The translations under genes and the position numbers were made by a program. A model generated the notes under the pieces. That model had not been told where the DNA came from. It was given only the letters and a program-made list of their open reading frames with translations, and did not search any database. Below are positions 32,706 to 40,073 of a stretch of 64,000 nt of DNA, one piece after another. Source of the stretch: JAGQUL01 sp038212015 (GTDB lineage Bacteria; Actinomycetota; Thermoleophilia; Gaiellales; SKUG01); NCBI GenBank assembly GCA_038212015.1, contig JBBQUY010000005.1, positions 7,872-71,871 on the forward strand, in the 5' to 3' direction. The number at the start of each line of letters is the position of its first letter. The stretch's first letter is position 1.

Positions 32706-33127
32706 GGGGCAGGCTCCGGAGCAGGGGTCGATGCGGATCGTCGGACCAGCAGGATGACAGCGGCAGCGAGCGTCGCGCCGAGCATGTCGAAGCCAACGTC
32801 GCTCACCTGGCCCGAGCGACCCTCCACGAACGTCTGGTGCCACTCGTCGCTGCATGCGTAGGCGAACGTCGCCAGCCACGCTGTCGGAATGCTCCAGCGC
32901 CAGGACAGGCCCTCCCCATGCAGTGCGCGCTCGATGAGTACCACGAGCACGCCGAACACCACCACGTGTGCGGTCTTGCGAAGCACGAAATCCAGCAGGT
33001 CGTCATCGGAAACGCGCAGATCCGGCCGATCGCTGGCCGCGTAGATGAGCGCGCACCACGCGAGAGCGGCCAGGAAACGGGCGGCGCGGCGAAACGGCGT
33101 GGCTGCGTTGACCGACGGTACAGGCAT
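32702..33127 (-). CDS. VanZ-family membrane protein
   Basis: A 141-residue protein with four membrane segments and the VanZ pattern: AASDRPDL, KTAHVVVFGVLVVLIERAL, and YACSDEWHQTFVEGRSGQVSDVGFDMLGA. The conserved SDExHQ and GRSG...D residues are all present. VanZ relatives affect teicoplanin resistance or envelope processes by an unknown mechanism. A TAGGAT box (33136-33141) lies eight bases before the ATG. The longer upstream frame is an Arg/Ser-rich shadow of the divergent lipoprotein gene. Confidence 0.88.
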   Translation of the reverse strand: MPVPSVNAATPFRRAARFLAALAWCALIYAASDRPDLRVSDDDLLDFVLRKTAHVVVFGVLVVLIERALHGEGLSWRWSIPTAWLATFAYACSDEWHQTFVEGRSGQVSDVGFDMLGATLAAAVILLVRRSASTPAPEPAP

Positions 33128-33135
33128 GGGGACGG

Positions 33136-33141
33136 ATCCTA
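33136..33141 (-). promoter_or_regulatory. -10 box (TAGGAT) of vanZ
   Basis: Eight bases before the vanZ ATG at 33127, leaderless. On the other strand the same bases form GATCCT, six bases before the GTG at 33147, so the divergent genes may share one overlapping promoter. Confidence 0.5.
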
Positions 33142-33146
33142 TCCGC

Positions 33147-34166
33147 GTGGCGACGCGTGCCTTCGGCATCGTCGCGATCATCGGCTGCGCGCTCGCGCTG
33201 GCCGGCTGTGACGCGTCCTCGTTGCGAGACGATCCGACCGACAACTCGACCCGCATCCTCGGTCGGCGAGTCTGGGTCGTGCTGACCACCGACGGCGGTC
33301 GGCGGCTCGTCACGCGTCGAAGCGTGCCGATCGAACGCGGTGACACGGCGCTCGACGTGCTCGCGAAGGTCGCGGACGTTCGTCTGACGCCCGACGGCAC
33401 CATCGCGCAGGTGAATGGCGAAGGCGGGGGTGCGCTGCGCACCTTCGGCCCCGAACAGGCTGCGTGGTATTTCCGGGCCGACGGCATCGAATCGATCGGC
33501 GTCGCCCCGGATCGCTACCGTGTGCAGCCGGGCCAGAGCATCTGGTGGGACCTGCGTCGCTACGACATCTACGAGCGGTTGCCCGTCGCGGTCGGAACGT
33601 TCCCCGAACCACTGTTCAGCGGCTGGCGCGACGATGGACGCCGCCTGCGCATCGCACATGGGCGCGACTTTCGGGAGGACGCCGAGCATTTTCGGGACTC
33701 GGTCTTCGATGCCCTGGATCCTGATGTGGTGTCGCTCGCGGGCGACAGCGGCGTGGTCGGCATCGGCGGGGAGGACTCCGGCGGCGACGCCGACGAGACG
33801 GACCTGCCGGTCGCGGTGCGGCGCAATCGCGCCAATCTCATCATCGGCCGGTGGGAGGAGCTGCGACTCGACCCGAACCTCATCGACATCGGCCTCGACC
33901 CGCGCACGTTCGGACTGACGATCTGGATCGAAGGCACCCAGGTGCGGCGACAGGATCCGGACATGGAGTTCAGCGAAGCGCTGCAGGACGCCGAGGGCAT
34001 CGTCTGGGCCAGCACCACCGATGGGGAACCCGATGGCACGCTCGTGTTCGTGGTGACCGGCATCACCGACGAAGGCGTCCACGCCGCCGCTCGCGCGCTG
34101 CGCTCGGGGGCCTGCCAGTTCTACCTCGCCTGCGCGGTCGATCGCGAGGGGCGCGTGATTCGCTGA
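33147..34166 (+). CDS. DUF4430-containing lipoprotein
   Basis: A 339-residue lipoprotein: hydrophobic signal with lipobox LALAGC (Cys21), then a DUF4430 domain (about residues 45-150: VPIERGDTALDVLAKVADV, WYFRADGIESIGVAPD, VQPGQSIWWDLRRYD) of the transcobalamin-like fold. A second region (about 160-330) is unassigned. DUF4430 proteins commonly accompany ECF vitamin importers as surface ligand-binding proteins. Here the next gene starts inside its stop (TGATG), strongly linking it to that importer. The ATG at 33126 is an alternative start but would share bases with the divergent vanZ start codon. Confidence 0.75.
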   Translation: MATRAFGIVAIIGCALALAGCDASSLRDDPTDNSTRILGRRVWVVLTTDGGRRLVTRRSVPIERGDTALDVLAKVADVRLTPDGTIAQVNGEGGGALRTFGPEQAAWYFRADGIESIGVAPDRYRVQPGQSIWWDLRRYDIYERLPVAVGTFPEPLFSGWRDDGRRLRIAHGRDFREDAEHFRDSVFDALDPDVVSLAGDSGVVGIGGEDSGGDADETDLPVAVRRNRANLIIGRWEELRLDPNLIDIGLDPRTFGLTIWIEGTQVRRQDPDMEFSEALQDAEGIVWASTTDGEPDGTLVFVVTGITDEGVHAAARALRSGACQFYLACAVDREGRVIR

Positions 34167-36601
34167 TGGGCGACGTTCGAGGCACTCGCGTGGCGCTGTC
34201 GGCCGGCGCGGCGTTCGCCGGGTGGGTAGCCATTCTCGTGGCGCTCAACATCACCGGCCACCCGCTCATTGCAGGCGCGACGTTCGTCGGCCTCGCGGTG
34301 CTGGCGCTTCGCCAGGGCATGCTGCGTCTCGTGGTGCTGTCGCTCGTGATCGGCGCGGGCCTGCTGCTCGTGGTTCCGGGCGTGGCGATGGTCGACGGCT
34401 CCTTCACGGTCGGGTATGCGGCATCGCTCGTGACGCCCGAGGGATCCGACTGGCTCTGGGCGCTGTGTGCGGTGCTGCGCATTCCGGCGCAGGTGCTCGC
34501 AGCAGCGCTGCTTGTGCTCGTGCCCGCACGCCTGCTGCTCGCCGGCGCCGGGCGCCTGAGTCCGAACACCGCGCTGCTGGCGGGACTGGCCGCGCGACTG
34601 CGACCGCTGCTGGGCCGTGACGTGCGTCTGGTGCGTGACGAACTTGCGAGTCGTGGTCTTCGCATCGGTCGCGGGACACCGATCGCTGAACGCGCGCGTG
34701 GCGTCGCGGCCCTGTGGGAAGCGATCGTTTCCGGCCTGCTCGACCGGGCATTCCAGACCGCTGCCGCACTCGAGACACGCGGCTACGGCGTCGCGCCACC
34801 CACGATCGATGCGTTCGGACACCCCGAACTGCAGGACGGCGTGCGACGCGACCGGGCAATCGATCGACTCGTCATCGTCGCGTCGGTCGCGCTCGTCGTC
34901 GGCACGATCTGGGCCCGTGCGGCGGGCCAGCTCGCACCTCCGGCCATGCATGCGCTGGGCGACGCGAGCGCAGCACCGAATGCCGTCGCAGGACTGCTCG
35001 CCGCTCTCGGCGGCGCGATCGGCCTGCTGCCCCTGCAGTCGCGCCGGTCGCCGACGACCACGACCTCGGCGACTGACACGAGTCGCGCTGCGGCCCGCGC
35101 GACGCAGCCCATCGAGCTGCGCGTCGCGAACGCGTCGATGACGTATCCGGCGACCGAGGCTGCGTCGCTGCAGAACGTGTCACTCGTCGTTGCCCCAGGC
35201 GAGCTCGTCGTCGTCACGGGAGCATCCGGCAGTGGCAAGTCGACGCTGCTCGACGTCGTCACGGGCGTCGCGCCGCGCGCCACCGGCGGCGTGCGCCGCG
35301 GGGAGGTTCGCCTTGGCGCCCACGTGCTCGGCGCCACGCGCCGCGTATCCGACGCTCGGGTTGCGGCGGTCTTCCAGGATCCCGAAGCGCACGTGCTCGT
35401 CGGGCAGGTATCGGAGGAGGTCGCCTTCGGGCTGCGACACGCAGGGATCCCGATCGCCGAGATCGAGCGTCGCGTGCTGCACGCGCTCACGCAGCTCGAC
35501 GTGCGCCACCTCGCGCGGCGCGACTGTGCCACGTTGAGCGGTGGCGAGCTGCAACGCGTGCTGCTGGCCGCAGCGCTGGTGCTGGAGCCGGCAGTGCTCG
35601 TGCTCGACGAACCAACGTCGCAGGTCGACGCCGCGAGCGAGCGACGATTCTGGGATGCCGTCGACGACGCCCGCCGCACGCGCGGCATCGGCGTGCTCGC
35701 TGCCGAGCACCGGCTCGACCACGTGCTGACGCGCGCGGACCGGATCGTCGTGTTCGACGGCGGGCGCATCGTCGCAGACGCGAGTGCAGCGTCGATCGAT
35801 GACGTGGCGCCGCAGCTTCGCGTCGATGCATATGCCGGCCTCGCGCCAGCACCGATCGCGCCCGGCGCACCCACGCGCCTGGCCGTGCGTATCGACCGGC
35901 TCGACGCCTGCACGGACGATGGCGCAGACGCAACGGCGCGACACACGCTCCTGCGCGGTCTCGCGCTTGCCGCGCCGGCCGGCGCGATCATCACGCTGGA
36001 GGGGCCGAACGGGACGGGCAAGTCAACCCTGCTGCGCGCGATCCGCGGCCTGCATGACGATCGTGCGCAGGTGCTCGTGGACGGTCGAGCGCGCGGCGGC
36101 GTCGGCGGCTCGGTTCGAGCCATCGCGTTCCTGTCCCAGGGCGCCGGCGCGATGCTTCCGGGACGCACCGTGCGCCATGCGATCGAGGACACGTGCCGCC
36201 GGCTCGACATCGACGTCGCCGCCGCGCACCTGGCGATCCGCGCCGCCGCCCTCGCCGATCGCCTCGACGCACACCCGTCCGAGCTGAGCGTCGGCGAACG
36301 TCAGCGCCTCGCACTCGTCGCCGCGACCGCGCATCGACCGCCGGTCTGGCTGCTCGACGAGCCGACCCGCGGAATGGACGCAATCGCCAGGCGCTGGGTG
36401 GCCCAGCACGTGCTCGCACACGCCGCCGCCGGTGGCATCGCGCTCGTCGCGACCCACGATCCCGCACTTGCCGCCGCCGTCGCCACGCACCGCCTGCGCC
36501 TGGACCTGCGCACCGGACCCACCCTGCTGCCCGTACCGCGCGACGCGCACGGCCAGATCGTGGTGGAGCCGACGTCGCTGCCCGCGGAGGTGGACGCATG
36601 A
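34166..36601 (+). CDS. EcfT-EcfA-EcfA fusion: complete energising module of an ECF transporter
   Basis: An 811-residue single chain containing what are usually three proteins. Residues 1-300 are a CbiQ/EcfT-type membrane subunit with several helices and the coupling motifs DELASRGL and AALETRGYG. Residues about 315-560 are ABC ATPase 1: Walker A GASGSGKST (Lys358), Q-loop FQDPEAHVLVG, signature LSGGELQRVLLA, Walker B VLVLDEPTSQVD, switch His in AAEHRLD. Residues about 575-790 are ABC ATPase 2: GPNGTGKST (Lys619), SVGERQRLAL signature, VWLLDEPTRGMD, ATHDP. Signature 2 starts LSV rather than LSG. It overlaps the upstream lipoprotein and downstream S component by 1-4 bp. Confidence 0.9.
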   Translation: MGDVRGTRVALSAGAAFAGWVAILVALNITGHPLIAGATFVGLAVLALRQGMLRLVVLSLVIGAGLLLVVPGVAMVDGSFTVGYAASLVTPEGSDWLWALCAVLRIPAQVLAAALLVLVPARLLLAGAGRLSPNTALLAGLAARLRPLLGRDVRLVRDELASRGLRIGRGTPIAERARGVAALWEAIVSGLLDRAFQTAAALETRGYGVAPPTIDAFGHPELQDGVRRDRAIDRLVIVASVALVVGTIWARAAGQLAPPAMHALGDASAAPNAVAGLLAALGGAIGLLPLQSRRSPTTTTSATDTSRAAARATQPIELRVANASMTYPATEAASLQNVSLVVAPGELVVVTGASGSGKSTLLDVVTGVAPRATGGVRRGEVRLGAHVLGATRRVSDARVAAVFQDPEAHVLVGQVSEEVAFGLRHAGIPIAEIERRVLHALTQLDVRHLARRDCATLSGGELQRVLLAAALVLEPAVLVLDEPTSQVDAASERRFWDAVDDARRTRGIGVLAAEHRLDHVLTRADRIVVFDGGRIVADASAASIDDVAPQLRVDAYAGLAPAPIAPGAPTRLAVRIDRLDACTDDGADATARHTLLRGLALAAPAGAIITLEGPNGTGKSTLLRAIRGLHDDRAQVLVDGRARGGVGGSVRAIAFLSQGAGAMLPGRTVRHAIEDTCRRLDIDVAAAHLAIRAAALADRLDAHPSELSVGERQRLALVAATAHRPPVWLLDEPTRGMDAIARRWVAQHVLAHAAAGGIALVATHDPALAAAVATHRLRLDLRTGPTLLPVPRDAHGQIVVEPTSLPAEVDA

Positions 36602-37233
36602 TCGCGCTCTGGACCCTGCTCGCCGGTTTCGCGCTTGCCGCTGCCGCATGGCTGTGGTCAACCCGCAGCATCGACGGTTCCGCACGAGTGGCGATCGTCG
36701 CCGTGCTCGGCGTGACGGCGGCCGCATTCAACATCGTGGTTCCGATTCCGAGCGTGGAGGCGACGACCACGATCGTGCTGTGTGCATCGATCGCGCTCGG
36801 CGCGCGCACCGGGATCGCCGCCGGGCTCGTCGCGATCGTCGCATCGTCGGTCACGGGCGGTGTCGGCGTGTGGACGATCTGGCAGGTCGTGGCGGTTGCC
36901 GTGGTCGGCAGCGTCGGCGTGCTCGCGGGTCGCGTCGCCGGTCGCGACACGGACTGGTTCACCCGCCGCGCCGCGATCGTGCTCGTAGCCGCGTCCGTCG
37001 TCGCGACGATCGCCTGGGACGTCGTCACCACCGCCGGAAGCGCCGCCAGCTACGCCACACAGGCCGGACTGACACCCATGCAGCAGGTCGTCTCGGCACT
37101 GCTCATCGGCGTGATGTTCACCGTCACGCACGTGATCTTCACGACCGCGTTCACCGTGATCGGCGGCCCGCCGCTGCTGCACGCGCTCGGTCGCGCGCGA
37201 CCGCGACTTGCAGGCGGGGTCGTCGCGACCTGA
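36598..37233 (+). CDS. ECF transporter substrate-specific (S) component
   Basis: A 211-residue membrane protein with six hydrophobic segments, the size and topology of ECF S components. It starts within the stop of the EcfT-A-A gene (ATGA), so the two are made together. The segment AAFNIVVPIPSVEATTTIVLC near residue 45 resembles the helix-1/loop region of cobalamin or queuosine-precursor S components. With the DUF4430 lipoprotein, a corrinoid substrate is my best guess (inference). No cobalamin riboswitch could be identified upstream of the cluster. Confidence 0.8.
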   Translation: MIALWTLLAGFALAAAAWLWSTRSIDGSARVAIVAVLGVTAAAFNIVVPIPSVEATTTIVLCASIALGARTGIAAGLVAIVASSVTGGVGVWTIWQVVAVAVVGSVGVLAGRVAGRDTDWFTRRAAIVLVAASVVATIAWDVVTTAGSAASYATQAGLTPMQQVVSALLIGVMFTVTHVIFTTAFTVIGGPPLLHALGRARPRLAGGVVAT

Positions 37234-37235
37234 GC

Positions 37236-37631
37236 TCAGCGGATGATGACCGTGAGCGGCGTGAGCTCCGCCAGCGTGCCGAAGTCGCGATCGTCGTGCA
37301 GGAGGGGGAGCTGCTCCCGGATGCAGACGGCGGCGATGAGACAGTCGGTCATCGAGCGCACGGTCCGGCCCGCGATTCGTGAGCGCCGCATGCATTCAGC
37401 GGCGAGATGCATGTCTCCAACGCCGTCGAGCTGGAGGATTCGGTCGTTCGCCTCGAGCTCGGCGACGAGTACCTGTTGTCGGGAATTCTCCGGGGCGGCC
37501 AGGAGTTCAGCGCAGATGACGTCGGTCGCGTACGCGTACTCCAGGGCTTTCATGCGGAGTTCGGCCTCGCTCGGCGTCCCCTGCCCGGCGAGCGCGTCGA
37601 TCCAGATCGAGGTGTCGGCGACGAAGGTCAT
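37236..37631 (-). CDS. vapC: VapC-type PIN-domain toxin ribonuclease
   Basis: A 131-residue PIN nuclease of a type II toxin-antitoxin pair. Metal-binding acids: Asp in FVADTSIWID, Glu in ICAELLAAPEN, Asp in SMTDCLIAAV and Asp in LLHDDRDFGTL. VapC proteins cut tRNA or rRNA at specific sites. The start overlaps the antitoxin stop (ATGA). Two bases separate its stop from that of the convergent ECF S-component gene. Confidence 0.92.
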   Translation of the reverse strand: MTFVADTSIWIDALAGQGTPSEAELRMKALEYAYATDVICAELLAAPENSRQQVLVAELEANDRILQLDGVGDMHLAAECMRRSRIAGRTVRSMTDCLIAAVCIREQLPLLHDDRDFGTLAELTPLTVIIR

Positions 37632-37843
37632 CGCATTCGGTGGGCTTCGTAGTCTGCGAGCCACTCCTCGCCCATGCTCGACGGGTCGATCGACTTCATG
37701 ATCTCGAGGAGTTTTCGATTCGTGTCGCGCAGCTCGACGAATTCCTCGAGCGCCGCGTGCACCACGGCCTTCTTGGTCTTCAGGTCCGACAGCTTGAGTG
37801 CCTTGGCCATGAGTTCGTCGTCGATCTCGATGTTCGTGCGCAT
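37628..37843 (-). CDS. vapB: VapB-type antitoxin
   Basis: A 71-residue antitoxin: an N-terminal ribbon-helix-helix (MRTNIEIDDELMAKALKLS, then LKTKKAVVHAALEEFV) that binds DNA as a dimer, and a C-terminal tail (MGEEWLADYEAHRMR) that should block the VapC active site. A leaderless TACGAT box and a palindromic operator precede it, fitting autoregulation by the VapBC complex. Confidence 0.9.
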   Translation of the reverse strand: MRTNIEIDDELMAKALKLSDLKTKKAVVHAALEEFVELRDTNRKLLEIMKSIDPSSMGEEWLADYEAHRMR

Positions 37844-37849
37844 GCCCTG

Positions 37850-37855
37850 ATCGTA
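37850..37855 (-). promoter_or_regulatory. -10 box (TACGAT) of vapBC
   Basis: Six bases before the vapB ATG at 37843; leaderless. Confidence 0.55.
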
Positions 37856-37862
37856 GCGCGAA
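37855..37862. other. Spacer between vapBC -10 box and operator
   Basis: Eight bases (AGCGCGAA region) with no separate signal; noted because any -35 element of the vapBC promoter must lie inside the operator palindrome. Confidence 0.3.
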
Positions 37863-37890
37863 TGTGTATGACGGTATACGTCCATACACA
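37863..37890. promoter_or_regulatory. Predicted VapBC operator
   Basis: Inverted arms TGTGTATG (37863-37870) and CATACACA (37883-37890) centred on GTATAC. It covers the -35 region of the vapBC promoter and abuts the stop codon of the surface-protein gene. Confidence 0.6.
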
Positions 37891-39930
37891 TCACCTGCGT
37901 GCGCGCAGCACTCGCAGGTTGGAAATGGCAGGTGCCCACGCGCCGACGGCGAGCAGCCGCACCCGGATCGCGACCGGTCCCGGCGTGGTGGGCGTCACCG
38001 ACGAGCGGAAACGGCCGCTCCCGTTCGTCGACGCGGCGCGCCGGATCGGGAACCACACCCCGTCGACGCGCGCCTCCACCGCCACACGACGACCGCGGAT
38101 CGCCGGGAACATGCGTCCCGAGATGATCACGCGCTGCCCGACGCGCGGCCGGAGAGTCGACGCGGCGATCACCAGGCGCGGCGCCACGCGGATGCCGAGT
38201 GCGAGCGGGTCCAGCCCCTGACCGACCGCAACCGCCTGGTGGCGCCCAGGTCGGGCAGCCACGAACGAGATTCGCACGACGCCCGCGGAATCGGTCAGGC
38301 CGCTGCCGATCACCCCGCCGTCGCGACGCACCTCCACGAGCTGGCTGCCGACCGGTCCACCGTCGCGCACCACCTGCACCGTGACCGTCGCGGTGCGACC
38401 ATGCCCGACCGCGCCGCGCGGGCGGTCCACGAGCACCACGCCGGAGCGTCCGGGCGTGTTGGCAGTCGCCACGGCGGCCGCCGCGGCCGCTGCAGCAGTT
38501 CCCGCAAGCTCCGCACCCGACGGACCCGGATCGGGCGCGGGTGCCGGTGCGGGCGGGGGTGGGGGCGGCACCACGTAGTAGGCATGCGCGATCGAGGCGA
38601 GGTTGCCCGCGTGATCTCGAACCGTGACGTCGAATCGGTGAGCGCCGTCCGCGAGCGGTCCGACCCTCGCCGTGAGCTGGGCCCCGTCCGCCGTGAACGC
38701 GATCGCGGTGCCGTCGAGCTTCGCGGTCCATGTGATTGGATTGACGCCGCTCTGGTCGTCGCTCGCGTTGACCGTCAGCGTCACGGACGCTTCGCCGCGC
38801 GCGCCCGGTGCCGCGATCGATAGCGTCGGTGGTGCATCGTCGGCCACCGCGATGCGACGCTCCACGCGCATGGAGTTGCCCGCGCCATCGGTCGCCGCGA
38901 TCGCCACCACGTGCGTGCCGCGGGTGAGCTCACCGACCTGGACCGTCGCCACGCCCGCCGACGTCGTCACGGGCACGCCATGCCCGTCGAGCGACGCGCT
39001 CACTGCCGCGAGACCTGCCCCGACGTCAGCCACCTCGAACGAGATCGTGGGCCGCGTCGTCGTCATTCGTGCACCATCGATCGGCCCCCCGGCGATCGTC
39101 GGCGCGTGATGGTCGGCACGAACGCTGAACACGAGCTCGCGCGCCGTACCGCCCACGTCCCACGTCGTCACCACGAACGTCGTGTCCCCGTGCCCGCGAT
39201 GCGACGGGTGGATGCAGCTGCCGACGTGTTGCTCGTTCGGTCCGGGCTTGGTCGACTCCGCCTGAGGGGCGTCGAGCACGTAGACGACGGCGCCGTCCGC
39301 CGCGCGTCGCACCTGCGAACGCAGCAGTCCGCCGCCCTGGTCGGTCACGCGCACCGTGTACGGGATGCAGTCGCCTGCTGCGAACCACCGCCCCGGATCG
39401 GGCAGCGCGATCGGCGCGAGTGCGGGCGGCACGGAATCGTGCAGCGTCAGTTCCACGAACCGAAGGTCGACGCTGTTCTGTGCAACGGCCGTCGTGTTCG
39501 TCGCCGATGCGCTGCGCAGGTCGAACTGCACCCAGTCATACAGGCCGGAGAAGGAGCGTTCCGCATTGCCCGTGCCGTCCCCGTCGTAGATGACGACCGG
39601 CGAGTTGCCGGTACCGACGACGATCCGGCCCCGCATCGCCGCGTTCGGGGTCGTCAGCGCGATGCCCATGCGTCCGCCGATGATCCGAGAACCCGACCCG
39701 AGCACGCTCGCACGCCACGACCGATAGTCACCGGTCGCGAACACGCCGTGTCCCGAATAGACGCGACCGGCGACCCCGATGAATGGTCCGCGTCCGTACG
39801 ACCCCCAGTGGGAACCGCCGGTCGAGGTGAAGCGAACCGAGTAGTCGCCGGGCGCTGCCTGTGCGGGCGGGGCGGCGACGAACAGGATGAGCAGGAACAG
39901 GGTGAGCAGGTGAGCGAGTGAACGTGTCAT
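37891..39930 (-). CDS. Secreted multi-domain surface protein with Ig-like repeats
   Basis: A 679-residue exported protein. The signal peptide is MTRSLAHLLTLFLLILFVAAPPAQA. Residues about 30-165 form an unassigned beta-rich domain; residues about 165-275 are another, with paired cysteines (AGDCIPYTV; HVGSCIHP). Three Ig-like modules follow (PTIAGGPIDGARMTTTRPTI; PPTLSIAAPGARGEASV; then TVTVQVVRDGGPVGSQLV), separated by a Pro-rich run and an 11-Ala run. The last 90 residues look like one more beta module. No wall anchor or membrane helix ends the protein, so it is released or loosely bound. Its role is probably adhesion or envelope structure. Confidence 0.8.
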   Translation of the reverse strand: MTRSLAHLLTLFLLILFVAAPPAQAAPGDYSVRFTSTGGSHWGSYGRGPFIGVAGRVYSGHGVFATGDYRSWRASVLGSGSRIIGGRMGIALTTPNAAMRGRIVVGTGNSPVVIYDGDGTGNAERSFSGLYDWVQFDLRSASATNTTAVAQNSVDLRFVELTLHDSVPPALAPIALPDPGRWFAAGDCIPYTVRVTDQGGGLLRSQVRRAADGAVVYVLDAPQAESTKPGPNEQHVGSCIHPSHRGHGDTTFVVTTWDVGGTARELVFSVRADHHAPTIAGGPIDGARMTTTRPTISFEVADVGAGLAAVSASLDGHGVPVTTSAGVATVQVGELTRGTHVVAIAATDGAGNSMRVERRIAVADDAPPTLSIAAPGARGEASVTLTVNASDDQSGVNPITWTAKLDGTAIAFTADGAQLTARVGPLADGAHRFDVTVRDHAGNLASIAHAYYVVPPPPPPAPAPAPDPGPSGAELAGTAAAAAAAAVATANTPGRSGVVLVDRPRGAVGHGRTATVTVQVVRDGGPVGSQLVEVRRDGGVIGSGLTDSAGVVRISFVAARPGRHQAVAVGQGLDPLALGIRVAPRLVIAASTLRPRVGQRVIISGRMFPAIRGRRVAVEARVDGVWFPIRRAASTNGSGRFRSSVTPTTPGPVAIRVRLLAVGAWAPAISNLRVLRARR

Positions 39931-39934
39931 ACCG

Positions 39935-39948
39935 ATACCGTCCGGTAT
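39935..39948. promoter_or_regulatory. Palindrome at the surface-protein promoter
   Basis: ATACCG-TC-CGGTAT, extended by ACCG and CGGT outside with a one-base offset, four bases upstream of the start codon. It is a candidate repressor site. Confidence 0.45.
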
Positions 39949-40061
39949 TCGGTGTCACGAAAGTTGCGCGCTTCGTGCCGACTTGCGCGCGTCTTCGTCA
40001 CGATCTCGTGTGGATTGCCCGAAACCCGCATTCCAGCGTTCAATGGCGCCTGCAGACCCGA

Positions 40062-40067
40062 TAGACT
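40062..40067 (+). promoter_or_regulatory. -10 box (TAGACT) of pcrA
   Basis: TAGACT, six bases, ATG 40074; identical hexamer and near-identical spacing to the tsaB promoter. Leaderless. Confidence 0.6.
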
Positions 40068-40073
40068 TCAGCG

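Noticed and set aside
33045..37233. Cobalamin riboswitch before the ECF cluster
   Set aside because: I found no B12-box-like sequence upstream of the lipoprotein gene.
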